Assembly (NCBI GenBank): GCA_037951105.1
Contig: JBAMJV010004337.1
Coordinates: forward strand, 1-64,000
Length of the DNA: 64,000 nt
Direction of reading: 5' to 3'
DNA from: Echinarachnius parma
Lineage: Eukaryota > Echinodermata > Echinoidea > Clypeasteroida > Echinarachniidae
The position numbers and the translations under genes are program-made. The notes beneath the pieces are model-generated. The model worked only from the letters and a program-made list of their open reading frames with translations. It was not told the origin of the DNA and did no database searches. Positions 34,346 through 45,776 of this stretch are shown piece after piece; position 1 is the first letter of the stretch, and every line of letters begins with the position of its first letter.

Positions 34346-34411
34346 ATCTTCACGATGATATTCGCATGCTGTGTCATCAACGGGATCCAGAAGGGATACG
34401 AAACGGTTTAA
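34346..34411 (+). CDS. Tetraspanin 1, alternative last exon 7b (tail GYETV)
   Basis: 21 codons plus TAA after acceptor GTTCCTCCAG. It differs from 7a at three silent third positions and in one codon, TAT to ACG (Tyr to Thr), giving GYETV. Flanks are also related to those of 7a (GAGCTATTAGCG before; TAAGCTTATACAG and AAAGAGTTAGAATTAAACAC after), so it arose by a local duplication of about 390 bp including 3' UTR. Confidence 0.85.
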   Translation: MFTMIFACCVINGIQKGYETV

Positions 34412-34853
34412 GCAGCAACATGATAAGCTTATACAGAAACCTGTACCAAAAAGAGTTAGAATTAAACACAGCTCAACAAAACATATACGAAGTATAATAT
34501 GCTTTAATACAAACCCAATGCATAAAAGAAGTAAAATTTACATTACATAATTATGCAACTTGTTTATGAAATCAAACATAATTTGGTGTCTGGACCATGA
34601 TCAACCGGTTGCAGTTCATTCGCTTGTTGCAATCAAGGTAGTTTTATGAATATAATGCCATAGACAACAGCGTTTGATCGTAAGTTTGCGATTGATTGCA
34701 ACTCAACCTTTCAATACAATTTGATTGATTGCAACTCAACCATTAAATGCATTTTTATTTGGGTACTATCCATTGATTCCAACTCGAGTATGTTCATGAT
34801 GTTATAGGGCCCAGTCCTGGGCCCCCGCTGTAAAAGTTGAAATCAATTGCAAT

Positions 34854-35387
34854 TTAAAGGGGTAGTTCAGTTTTGGTAGAGATGGCGCTGCACAACACAA
34901 TTTTTTTTGTGAGGTAATGAAAAACCGAGTGTCGAATTTGAAAGAACATGCAATTTTAAGGGCAGAATAAACTTTATTTGATCAAAATCGGTTCAGAAAT
35001 GGCTGAAATGTCAATAAATATATCCGATCGTATTTATTTGGGCCCCAAATAAATACGATGATTTTTTTGAAAAAAATTTAAAAATGCTTACACTTTTTCA
35101 AAAAATGTCAAAGGCGGTTTTTAAATAGTTGTTGATGATCTCTCTATTTAATCATTATTTCAACAAAACATCACATGCATAATTTTGTATGAAAAATGGA
35201 TGAAACCAATGTTTTTTTAGAGAGCGCCCTCTTGTGTTTTAATGGCTCTTTTTGTTATAATGATAACAGGCTTTCTACTTAGTCGTTTGTATTTTTGAAT
35301 ACCTTTCGAGCATGGTGGGGTTATAAATATTAGTTTGTAATGTTACTGTGCAGATTTTGGTTACTAAACACTGTACTACCCCTTTAA
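34854..35387 (-). mobile_element. MITE-like element, family A, nested in a family D hairpin
   Basis: TTAAAGGGGTAGTTCAGTTT at the left and ACTGTACTACCCCTTTAA at the right, reversed by landmarks. It interrupts a family D hairpin whose arms remain at 34805-34853 and 35388-35505. Duplicated with its host as 39523-40056. Confidence 0.88.
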
Positions 35388-35975
35388 GAAATATACGCAT
35401 TTGAACCAATCACATTTTGCACATTTAGTCACATGATCTGACATGCAATTAATTGCAACTTTACAATAGATTGCATCTTTTTCTGCAAAGGAGCTCAGAA
35501 CGGGTTAATGCAATAGGCAGCAAGGCGGGGGCAAACAATTAAGTCTACCGTCTACACAAAATAATCCACAAAATTACACTTTTGAATAAAGCGATGATAT
35601 CAAATATCCAGAATGGTTGATAAAAAATTATCTCGAATCGAAACATATCATATGTACATAACGGTTGCTGTCCGTGGTGGGTGGATTATGATTTCATTAG
35701 GAAACATAATAAGTGTCTTGATTACAGTTACAGTAACAAACTAATGCTCATGATAGATTAGCCTACTGGTTTGGGTCTTGAAGTCATTTTAGAAAATTGT
35801 TTATCAATATTATGTCATGCTTCTTAGTTACTGGCAAGAATATTAATTTGATGATATTGTGAATTATTATGTGATACTCTAAATATGGAACTTGACGGCT
35901 ACTTAGTCCTATACGAATTGATATAAATATATGATATTTGAATTACATGTATGTATTATATTTGTTGATTCTGTA

Positions 35976-35981
35976 AATAAA
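35976..35981 (+). terminator. Candidate polyadenylation signal for exons 7a/7b
   Basis: AATAAA about 1.57 kb after the exon 7b stop, in CTGTAAATAAAGCAT. Another AATAAA is at 35585-35590. No canonical AATAAA lies between exon 7a and exon 7b, so a transcript ending in 7a would need either this distant site or a variant signal. Confidence 0.3.
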
Positions 35982-36375
35982 GCATAATTTGTGCGTTAGT
36001 TTTTCGTTGAAAAATTACTCCAAAAATTACTGTTGTATTGATGTAGAAATAATTAACATACAAAACGGCTTACGTATACACCTAAGAAACTTTAGTGTTC
36101 ATCTTCATCTTTCTAAATTTGTTCCATACAAAATTGTTAGGTTGAATCAATTGTATTTGATCAATTTTAAATCACTTAAAAAATAACTTTTAAAAGCTTG
36201 CATGCTTGTTTCGATTATTGTTGTATGATTTCGTATTTATTTAATATTACAACAATGTATAAATTACGTCCGGATTTTGTAATTGCACCGTTGATATTAA
36301 AATTGATCGAATAAAAATCCAGTATTTTGTGTAATCTTGAATTTGTAGTTGTACGAAGTTGATAATAACAGTAGA

Positions 36376-36957
36376 CACTGTAGAAATAAAGGTTCAACTT
36401 TGCACCCTTTAAAGGGAGCTAGTAAATTTGTTGACATGTGCAAAAATTGATGAATGGTTGATACAATGTGTAGTGTTGTGATTTGATATGAGTATTGTGA
36501 GAACATTTGTAGTTGAATGGACGTCTTATGGCCGAGTAATGAGCGAAAATGCAAAGTGATATTCACTAACTCATTGCACTGACTTTGTACACGGTTATGA
36601 CTATCCAGTGGATAGTTAGAAATATGAACATATCAATCGTAAATATCTTTTTTAACAAAAGGGAAATTTGAAACCGATCATATAAACATGTCCCGTGCTT
36701 CTATTGTTAATACTAATACAACAAGGTAAGAAAGAACCGCTATAGTTCCAAGTAAGTTTTAAGGATTTGGACAATGTTATAATAGAATCCTTTGAGGTCT
36801 GCACTCTACGGGATGCACAAATGCACCCGTATGTTGCATGTTTGCACCCTATAGGATGCATACCCCATGCCCAATGTGGGGTGCAAAAATGAACCCTTAA
36901 GGGTGTTGCTATTGTAGCAGCTTTAGGGTGCAAACTTGTACTTCATTTCTTAGTGTG
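36376..36957. mobile_element. TIR element carrying a family C MITE
   Basis: Outer inverted repeat CACTGTAGAAATAAAGG...TTTGCACCCT (36376-36408) and AGGGTGCAAACTTGTACTTC...TAGTG (36924-36957). Inside lies a family C copy (36409-36785) and a block of TGCACCC/GGATGCA words. Absent at the matching place in duplication copy 2, so inserted after the segmental duplication or deleted from copy 2. Confidence 0.65.
36409..36785 (+). mobile_element. MITE-like element, family C
   Basis: TTAAAGGGAGCTAGTAAATT, then GTTGACATGTGCAAAAA, GAGCGAAAATGC, TTTGTACACGGTTATGAC, to ACAATGTTATAA. Family C landmarks are in the same order as 20778-21159. Confidence 0.7.
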
Positions 36958-38034
36958 TGAAGTATTTTTCCTCACATTGATTTATTTCAGTATGTAGGCC
37001 TATACGTAATATCCGTGATTATCCGGTCCTCTTGCTACTTCAAATGATATAGGAAAAGTGCAAATTTGACCATAGAATGTAAATTGAGAACATCCGAAAT
37101 GATGCGCAAATGTTTGTTTGTAGTTATTTCAGTGCCACCAATATTCAACATCCTGACTCAAATCAAGTTATTAGCGTCTATAAGATGCTAACAAATAATA
37201 ACTAACTTAATAATCGTATTATGACATATTATCACTGCGTCGCTAAAACAATCAATTAATAGTTGAAGCTGAGGAAGGGGACAAACAAGGCAACGAGAGA
37301 AATGAGTGGCAAAGGGATTTCGATGAGTCAGAACCAACATTTTAAGAAAATAAACTAAAATGGAGTTACAATTTGTTTAATTATTCGATATGTTAGGCAG
37401 TGAGGGGGGGGGGGGGGGGGGGCACATAATTCTTCATGCGGTAATTGCCACCTGTCCCTGCTCCCTCATGCCTGCGTCACTATAATTATAGCTACCCGGT
37501 TACCTCTAACATTCGTAGGTTTTTATATGAAAACATGAATACAATAACATTTATAGTCTTATATGTTCAGTTTCTAAGTAGTTATCATGAAGTAAATGTT
37601 TAAGTTGAATGCACGCCAAACCCTCAAAATATCAAACAATAACAACAACATTTCTCCTATTTGATTTCAATTAACGCCCTCATGCGTCCTAGTTTGATAG
37701 AACTAAGTGACGTGTTCCTTTAAATAGTCTAGAGAGGAGTGTCAATACAGACATTTATTTTTATAATTTTGTTTGTTTACTAATTATTAACTAATATCAA
37801 TCATTTATTGCGCTCATCTGTTTTTCTATGAATCTTCCACCTTGACGAGTACATGCTAATTTTCAAAGTAATCCATTAACTTCATAATAATGTTACCAAC
37901 AGTGATATTTGAGACTTCAGTCATATACAAATATAATACGTGTGGTTTGCGGTTGCACCATGTGAGATAATAATAAGAATAATAATAACATACGGTATAT
38001 GTATATTTTGTTTACGATGCAACCGTGAGCAATA
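36958..38034. other. Right part of duplication copy 1 and junction
   Basis: Unique-looking AT-rich sequence with a G-run at 37405-37421. The junction with copy 2 lies about 37850-38035, next to an (AAT)n tract. No exon 6 copy is found before exon 7c. Confidence 0.45.
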
Positions 38035-38608
38035 GCCCACCAGAACATTATTACAGCTTTAGGGGGTCAATCAAATGGTCAACTGCATTTTACTCTAAAA
38101 GTGTATTTAAACAGAAGAAGTATCAATACTAAAAATCAACAAAATTGATAGGAGGTGAGCATAATGCTTGGACTTTGACAGATTGAAGACTTTTGGTTGT
38201 TATGTCGCCAAAAATATGATCTGGAAGAGTGTTCCATGTTCGAACATATGGAATGGCGAGCGCGTGGTCTGGCAAGGATGTGCTGTACCTAGTCACACGC
38301 AGTCTTTCCAGAGCAGGATGAATCATACATTATTAGTAATACAAGTTATAATAATTATGATAATAATAACAATAATACATTATTCTAATAATGATTATAA
38401 CATCAATAATAATAATACTAAGTTCGTTATTTTTGCAACAAAAAGGGATACACAATTATGTCAAATTTGCTTCATAACCCTTGCTGTTTTGGTATTCATC
38501 TTTATATTGCCTTCTTTCTATTGGGCATCACGTTAGTTGGGAGGGGCGGTAGATATTTGTTTGTTCTTTTTATAGAGCTATCTGCTTCATTTTGATTTAT
38601 TCTTTCAG

Positions 38609-38674
38609 ATCTTCACAATGATATTCCTCTGCTGTGTCATCAACGGAATCCAGAAGGGATACGAATATGTTTAA
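38609..38674 (+). CDS. Tetraspanin 1, alternative last exon 7c (tail GYEYV, Ala to Leu)
   Basis: Acceptor TCTTTCAG, 21 codons plus TAA. It differs from 7a in GCC to CTC (Ala to Leu in TM4, residue 237) and GGT to GGA (silent). Reading frame and splice site are intact. Use requires skipping 7a and 7b, a 5.3-kb intron from exon 6. Confidence 0.75.
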   Translation: MFTMIFLCCVINGIQKGYEYV

Positions 38675-39005
38675 TAAGCTTCTATACAGCGTGTTCAAGG
38701 ATCTGTTGACACAAAAAAAGAGAGTTGAGATCAAACACAGCCCCTGAGTCGTCATAAATATATTTGCTTTAAACACAACGAGAGACCAACACTTTTTAGA
38801 TTAGATCCGTAATCGTTCAAATACTGTTATGGTCAACATAATGAAAGTTTATATTGCCTATACAGTATATACACACGTTATTCTAGATGTACATTTTAAA
38901 GGTCGATTTCCCTGTGTTTTCTATTGGGAGGACTTTTTGTTGTTGTATTCTTTTCTTTAAAGAGCTATTAGCGTAAATTTGCCTCACTTTGGTTTGTTCC
39001 TCCAG

Positions 39006-39071
39006 ATCTTCACGATGATATTCGCATGCTGTGTCATCAACGGGATCCAGAAGGGATACGAAACGGTTTAA
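39006..39071 (+). CDS. Tetraspanin 1, alternative last exon 7d (tail GYETV)
   Basis: Acceptor GTTCCTCCAG, 66 bp identical to exon 7b. The flanking intron and 3' sequence differ at scattered positions, so the exon is better conserved than its surroundings. Confidence 0.75.
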   Translation: MFTMIFACCVINGIQKGYETV

Positions 39072-39522
39072 GCAGCAACATGATAAGCTTATACAGAAAC
39101 CTGTACCAAAAAGAGTTAGAGTTAAACGCAGCTCAAAAAACATATACGAAGTATAATATGCTTTAAATACAAACCCAATGCATAAAAGAAGTAAAAGTTA
39201 CATTACATAATTATGCAGCTTGTTTATGAAATCAAACATAACTTTGTGTCTGGACCATGATCAACTGGTTGCAGTTCATTCGCCTTTTGCAATCAAGGCA
39301 GTTTTCTGAATATAATACCATAGACAACAGCGTTTGATCGTAAGTTTGCGATTGATTGCAACTCAACCTTTCAATACAATTTGATTGATTGCAACTCAAC
39401 CATTAAATACATTTTGATTTGGGTACAAGACCCACTATCCATTGATTCCAACTCGAGTATGTTCATCATGTTATAGGGACCAGTCCTGGGCCCCCGCTGT
39501 AAAAGTTGAAATTAATTGCAAT

Positions 39523-40056
39523 TTAAAGGGGTAGTTCAGTTTTGGTAGAGAGGGCGCTGCACAACACAATTTTTGTGTGAGGTAATGAAAAACCGAGTGT
39601 CGAATTTGAAAGAACATGCAATTTTAAGGGCAGAATAAACTTTATTTGATCAAAATCGGTTCAGAAATGGCTGAAATGTCAATAAATATATCCGATCGTA
39701 TTTATGTGGGCCCCAAATAAATACGATGATTTTTTTTTGAAAAAAATATAAAAAATGCTTACACTTTTTCAAAAAATGTCAAAGGCGGTTTTTAAATAGT
39801 TGTTGATGATCTCTCTATTCAATCATTATTTCAACAAAACATCACATGCATAATTTTGTATGAAAAATGGATGAAACCAATGTTTTTTAGAGAGCGCCCT
39901 CTTGTGTTTTAATGGCTCTGTTTTTATAATGATAACAGGCTTTCTACTTAGTCGTTTGTATTTTTGAATACCTTTCGAGCATGGTGGGGTTATAAATATT
40001 AGTTTGTAATGTAACTGTGCAGGTTTTGGTTACTAAAAACTGTACTACCCCTTTAA
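39523..40056 (-). mobile_element. MITE-like element, family A (duplicate of 34854 copy)
   Basis: Same ends and nesting as 34854-35387, with a few substitutions and small indels in A/T runs. It marks the MITE insertion as older than the segmental duplication. Confidence 0.88.
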
Positions 40057-40644
40057 GAAATATACGCATTTGAACCAATCACATTTTGCACATTTAGTCA
40101 CATGATCTGACATGCAATTAATTGCAACTTTACAATAGATTGCATCTTTTTCTGCAAAGGAGCTCAGAACGGGTTAATGCAATAGGCAGCAAGGCGGGGG
40201 CAAACAATTAAGTCTACCGTCTACACAAAATAATCCACAAAATTATACTTTTGAATAAAGCGATGATATAAAATATCCAGAATAGTTGATGAAAAGTTAT
40301 CTCGAATCGAAACATATCATATGTACATAACGGTTGCTGTCCGTGGTGGGTGGATTATGATTTCATTAGGAAACATAATAAGTGTCTTGATTACTCTTAC
40401 AGAAACAAACTAATGCTCATGATAGATTAGCCTACTGGTTTGGGTCTTGAAGTCATTTTAGAAAATTGTTTATCAATATTATGTCATGCTTCTTAGTTAC
40501 TGGCAAGAATATTAATTTGATGATATTGTGAATTATTATGTGATACTCTAAATATGGAACTTGACGGCTACTTAGTCCTATACGAATTGATATAAATATA
40601 TGATATTTGAATTACGTGTATGTATTATATTTGTTGATTCTGTA

Positions 40645-40650
40645 AATAAA
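40645..40650 (+). terminator. Candidate polyadenylation signal for exons 7c/7d
   Basis: AATAAA in the duplicated equivalent of 35976, about 1.57 kb after the exon 7d stop; a second is at 40254-40259. Confidence 0.3.
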
Positions 40651-41130
40651 GCATAATTTGTGCGTTAGTTTTTCGTTGAAAAATTACTCCAAAAATTACT
40701 GTTGTATTGATGTAGAAATAATTAACAAACAAAACGGCATACGTATACACCTAAGAAACTTTAGTGTTCATCTTCATCTTTCTAAATTTGTTCCATACAA
40801 AATTATTAGGTTGAATCAATTGTATTTGATCGATTTTAAATCACTTTAAAAATAACTTTTAACAGCTGCATGCTTGTTTCGATTATTGTTGTATGATTTC
40901 GTATTTATTTAATATTACAACAATGTATAAATGATGTCCAGATTTTGTAATTGCACCGTTGATATTAAAATGATAAAATGAAAATCTAATATTTCGTGTT
41001 ATCTTGTTTATTATAGCTGTACGAAATTGTTCATAAAATGCACTTAATTTTTGTTCACAGTCACATAAACACTGAAGTGTTATTCTTCATATTATTCTTG
41101 CCGGGTTGGCAAGGTTATACCATTATAGCC

Positions 41131-41347
41131 TAGTCCCACTGCACCGTTTCTCCTTCCGTTTCATATCCGTCCATAATGTATCGAAACGGTCAGTATCTAG
41201 CAAATTTTGGAGTTCCATGACGTTTCGTTTCACGCGACAAAGTATCCTATCCGAACTTGGTCCGCATCATATCGTTTCCTGCGAGTACCTTCCGGATGTC
41301 AAACAGATAGGAAATGGAAGGAGAAAGGGTGTAGTGGGACAAGGCCA
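41131..41347. mobile_element. Small MITE, GCCTAGTCCCACTG ends
   Basis: 217 bp with ends CCTAGTCCCACTGCACCGTT and AGGGTGTAGTGGGACAAGGC, and inner CTCCTTCCGTTTC against GAAATGGAAGGAG. Only in duplication copy 2. Confidence 0.75.
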
Positions 41348-41366
41348 TTAGACAGCGGATTTCAGG

Positions 41367-41809
41367 TTAAAGGAACTAAAGAATACAACGTACTTTGGCA
41401 CTTATTCCATAGTTGATGACTTGTAAAATAGGTCTGCCGAAAAAAAACTCCATGAAAATAAACACAGTAGTGATTTTAGACTAATTTTCTGATGCAAAAT
41501 CTCACTTAGCAGCCAGTTTACGCCCCACCCACATTTAGGGTCCAGAATCGGCAGCGTGATTGACATGTGATTGACAATTCATTGGCTTACGTCATCTACA
41601 GAATTTAGTTCATTAGTCTGTTCTTTAGATGACGTCACATTTTGGCGATTTAAAAGGGGCGTTCCCAGGACAATTAGATATTTACTAACTAGCCCAAAAT
41701 TGATTGATTTCATGGGAAATGACTGTCAAATTCTTTTTCTTGAGGAAAAATTACGTATAGAGAGCCTAATTGTGAAAATTAGGTCATCTAGACGCTGTAG
41801 TTCCTTTAA
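41367..41809. mobile_element. MITE-like element with TTAAAGGAACTA ends
   Basis: Left TTAAAGGAACTAAAGAA, right GTAGTTCCTTTAA: a 12-bp terminal inverted repeat ending in TTAA. 443 bp; one open frame at 41571-41852 (+) is probably chance. Only in duplication copy 2. Confidence 0.6.
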
Positions 41810-42930
41810 GAGGATCAGGGCAGTGGACAGATTTTTATTGTTCGGTGTTTGATATTTGAAATTTTAGATTCTGTTATATAAAAAGTAAGGTACTGTTTGG
41901 CGTTAATAATTTGTATAAATTTAATGCAACGCCAAAATGTTAACAACACCAACAACAGCTACATCTTCCCATTGATTTATTTCAGTATGTATAAGCCTAT
42001 AATACGTAACATCCGTTGATGTCAGGTCCTCTTGCTACTTCATATAATAGGAAAAGCGCAAAATTGATGAAAATTGAGAACTTAAATGTTTGTTTTCAGT
42101 TATATATTTCAATGTCACACATATTCAACATTTTGTGTACCTATAATATGTACATTTAAGTATGCAATGACTCGATTCAAGTTATCAGCGTCTGTAAGAT
42201 GCTAACAATTAAAAACTAATATAGAAATCTTAATATGAATACAATTAATTATCGTGGCAAAACCGTGTTTAATTTCAACTTAATGTATGAAGTACATGAA
42301 GGATGGGAGGCAAAGAGAGAAAGGAGTGGAACCAAAAATATAAGGAAATAAGCTAAAATGGAGTTAACTCAATTTAGCAGTATTCGATGTTTTTTCTTAA
42401 ATTGTCCATAATTGTTAGGCAGTGAGGGGGCAAATAAAATCCGCATGGGGGTAATTGCCATCCACTCCCCTGATAACCTGCGTCGCTAGCGTACCCTTAG
42501 CTCAAAGTTCATATAATTACATGATTGCATACCATTTATAGTTTGTTTAAAGGCTCCGTTTTGAAGTAATTGTTACCATGAAGTAAATGTTTACTTTGAA
42601 TGAATGCCAAACCCTCAAAAGAACAACATTACCAACCGCCACATGCTATACCCATGGTCTTTCTTAATCATGTCTTCCATTGGGCTCACATTTGATTTCA
42701 AATAACGCCCTCATGTGTTCTCATTTGATAAAACCAGAGAGTAAAACAAGTTCCCAATCCTGTCTTCCCACCTCTCTAATAAACTAGGTGCGTTGTTCCT
42801 TATATTCCACAGAGGAGTGGCAACAGTGACAACATTTGGTTTCTTCTTTGTTTTCCACAAATTATTAACTGATATTGATCACTTGTTGCGCTTATTTGCT
42901 TTGCTGTGAATGGTCCACATTTGAGAGTCC

Positions 42931-43414
42931 TAATCTTTACATTAACAGATAAGTTATGATATATTCTTTCACATGGTTGGTGATAAAAGCGTATTTTTCA
43001 GTTCTTGTGTGTGGGGCTTTTCCCAGTACTGTCGTTTTGCTTTGATAAGACGTCACTAGGTGAGAGGTGATCCACAATGAAACGCGGCTGTCGATGATTA
43101 GCTAAACATGATGTTAATATGATTTATCATTGAGGTTCAAGTACATGACATGTATAGTTATATTTCTGGATCCTCTTAAGACAGATAAAGATAACCACAA
43201 CATAGTGCACTTACTTACGAGGCGGAGGCTAGATTGTTGGTCCCCCTTTCCCATTCCAACCCCGAGACTTTGCAATACACCACTCTGCTAATTGGGGCAA
43301 AACCGTCCCATCTTCAGACAAACTCAGCAATTAAATTCCCACCTCGTGTTGGTCAAATCACTTCAATTGCTGGGTATGTCAGCTTATGTTTTGTTGCAGA
43401 CAAGAGTATCTCTT
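42931..43414. other. Intergenic, nothing recognised
   Basis: No exon, repeat landmark or RNA gene identified after the end of the duplication. Confidence 0.4.
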
Positions 43415-43765
43415 TTAAGTGGTCTAGTAACTTGTTTGCCATGTGCAAAAAGTGATGAATGGATAAAATGGATAGAATGTATAATGTTGTGATGTGATAT
43501 GTCCACCGAGTTATGTGTGAAAATGTCACTTTAAATGGATATTGCATGGCCAAGTAGATGGGCGAACGTGCAAAGTGGTATTCGCTAACTCATTGCACTG
43601 ACTTTGTACACGGTTATAACTTTCCAGTGGATAATTTAACAATCTGAACACTTCGATCGTAAATATCTTGTGAACAAAAGGGATATTCGAAAAATCGAAA
43701 CCTCTTATATGCTATATTGGTAATACGAATACAACAAGGTATGAATGGACCATTATAGTTCGATT
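43415..43765 (+). mobile_element. MITE-like element, family C (degraded)
   Basis: TTAAGTGGTCTAGTAACTTG, GTGCAAAAAGTGATGAATGG, TTTGTACACGGTTATAACT, ending near GACCATTATAGTTC. End repeats are eroded. Confidence 0.65.
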
Positions 43766-43769
43766 ACCG

Positions 43770-43920
43770 GAAAGACACAGTGTCTCACAGTGTGAACACA
43801 GTATGAACCCACTGTGGTTCACATTATGAACACAATGTGTAGACTACAGTGTGATCACACTGTGAACACGTTGTGAGCACAGTGTCACCACAGTGTGATT
43901 TTGCCGCACACAGTGTTTAA
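43770..43920. repeat. CACAGTGTG palindrome cluster
   Basis: Multiple ACACAGTGTG, CACTGTGAACAC and GTGATCACACTGTG words in both orientations over 150 bp. The same vocabulary occurs at 57165-57270, 57450-57650 and 59230-59320. Confidence 0.65.
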
Positions 43921-43979
43921 AATAGTATAGCAATATTCAGTTTGCCTTCATGCCCCAACACACTCGCACACAGGTACAC

Positions 43980-44224
43980 ACACATACTGTTCGTAAATAC
44001 ATTCATGCATATACATACATACATATATACATACATACATACATATATACATACATACATACATACATACATACATACATACATACATACATACATACAT
44101 ACATACATACATACATACATACATACATACATACATACACACACACATACATACATACATACACACATACATACATACATACATACATACACACATACAC
44201 ACATACATACATACATACATACAT
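43980..44224. repeat. (ACAT)n microsatellite
   Basis: About 245 bp of ACAT/ATAC repeats with some CACA variants. It abuts the 3' end of the LINE on the - strand, so it may have grown from the element's own tail. All open frames here are repeat artefacts. Confidence 0.95.
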
Positions 44225-44990
44225 TTTTTTAAATTCAGTTTATTGACAATATAAAAAACAGCCAAAGGAAAACAAAAAAGGCAGAAGCCCAAACAAAGGT
44301 CTGTTTCCCTATACACATTTAAAATCAATAAATACAACAAGTATATAAATGATTATTGCATAATAATATTTACAACTTTACAATTAAAACATATTTGAGA
44401 ATTATAAACACTCCTCAGTTAACCAGTATAATAGCTATATATATGTAACTTCGGTGCCCTTTTAAAAGATATAAGGGAAGGGCTATTTATAATATGCTGT
44501 GGAAGTTTATTCCGGTCACGAGCTGTATTTACATGTACATAAAATGAGTTAATATAATAATCTGTTCTAGCAAATGGTACATTTAATTTCAATGAATGGT
44601 CATTTCTTCCAATCCTAGATGCATATATAAATTTGTGTGTAGAGTTTACAAGCATCAAGTTATTTTGTAATTTATAACAAGCAACCAATCTATAGTACAA
44701 TCTTCTTTTTTCTAAGGTACGTAGTCCTATTTGATTTAATAAATGTTCATATGAGGTTTCGCAATCGTTACACATCATCCTAACGCACCGCTTTTGAATA
44801 CGAAAGTATAATTCTATGACTTTCACAGTGTGGGTCCCAAGCAATACAACAATATTCTAAGCGTGATCTTATGATAGCTTCATACAGTTTCTTTAAAATA
44901 TGTGGGGGACAATTAACAAATGATCTTCGTAACACACCTATGAGCTTATTACAAACTTTATATAAACAATATGCCAAGATACTTTTCAGT
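44225..44990 (-). mobile_element. 5'-truncated CR1/jockey-like LINE fragment
   Basis: Two overlapping - strand frames (44977-44780 and 44844-44419) together give the C-terminal part of a reverse-transcriptase protein. It includes RSRLEYCCIAWDPHC, then a second frame with IQKRCVRMM, LRTLEKRRLYYRLVACYKL, HSLKLNVPFART and RDRNKLPQHI. This order (R-x-LEY-x-x-x-x-W; L-x-x-RR-x-x-x-RL; W/RN-x-LP) is typical of the post-RT region of CR1/jockey-type elements. A frameshift separates the frames, so it is inactive. The 3' end reads AATAAACTGAATTT, then A-run and (ATGT)n. Confidence 0.82.
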
Positions 44991-45776
44991 GTGCGTTAGA
45001 TCTAATTTATATCCATTCAATTCATAATCAAAATCCATTACATTACTTTACTATGTAGATACATACGTACATAAACACTTCCGGCGTCTTCTTGTAATAT
45101 ACACCCACCATCTTCATATTAGCTGGGGCTAAGGTTATGTCGAAATTCCGTCGAAATACCAAGATATCGAACCTAAAATTAATTATTAACACTATTAATG
45201 AATGTCACCTCGTCATACATTGCCAAAGTCACGCCATACACATATTGAACAAGATTACATCTACATTTAACATCTCTTACTCATTCGATTGTAATTTAGG
45301 CCTATACATTACAGGTACATGATTTCGCCGTATCACCAGTATTTTATAGAGGTAAAATGATACGTGAATTTTTAGTGCCTCGGGGGATTTACCAACACAG
45401 TTAATACTAACTTTGTTTCATGAGATGTCTTGTGAAAAATAATTCCTATGGCACCAGATAATAGTTATGTAGGTTATAGGTCCAACGAAATGCTGTCATC
45501 GCACATACAAGATATAGGACATTGTTTAGACGCCCTCTCCGTGATGATAACTAGTGATCTATGCTATTTTAGGGTGTGTTTTATCTTGTCTGTTTTACCC
45601 CAATAATCAGCGTTTTGAGACGTGTTTCGCACTATTGTTTTGGCATGATCAAGATAGCCTGAAATACATTTCAACACGCTAATAGTGGGTTTAACTGAAG
45701 AGGGTAGACATTTTCTTGGTTACTATCACATCAACAAATATTCCAAGAGATACAAACATGCAGATAGATATTATGT
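44991..45776. other. Intergenic, nothing recognised
   Basis: AT-rich, no support for exons or RNA genes. Confidence 0.4.

Larger units (their letters stand above)
33330..37850 (+). repeat. Segmental duplication, copy 1 (carries exons 7a, 7b)
   Basis: About 4.5 kb matching 37990-42930 with offset 4656-4662 through the exons, beginning just after exon 6 near an (AAT)n run. Shared order: GGGGGTCAATCAAATGGTCA, exon 7a/7c, exon 7b/7d, family A MITE inserted in a family D hairpin, AATAAA sites, GGTCCTCTTGCTACTTCA, TAACGCCCTCATG. Copy-specific: an extra TIR element at 36376-36957. Identity is high over exons and near 34-36 kb and lower toward the right end. Confidence 0.9.
37990..42930 (+). repeat. 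Segmental duplication, copy 2 (carries exons 7c, 7d)
   Basis: Tandem partner of 33330-37850. Copy-specific: MITE-like elements at 41131-41347 and 41367-41809, and a small insertion near 42735-42790 containing TCCCACCTCTCTAATAAAC. Confidence 0.9.

Noticed and set aside
35989-36186. 65-codon frame, duplicated at 40658-40849
   Set aside because: Its conservation is explained by the segmental duplication; it lies in the likely 3' UTR and shows no domain or codon bias.
43917-44340. Open frames of repeated Met-Tyr-Val-Cys or Tyr-Ile-His-Thr
   Set aside because: Artefacts of the (ACAT)n microsatellite.
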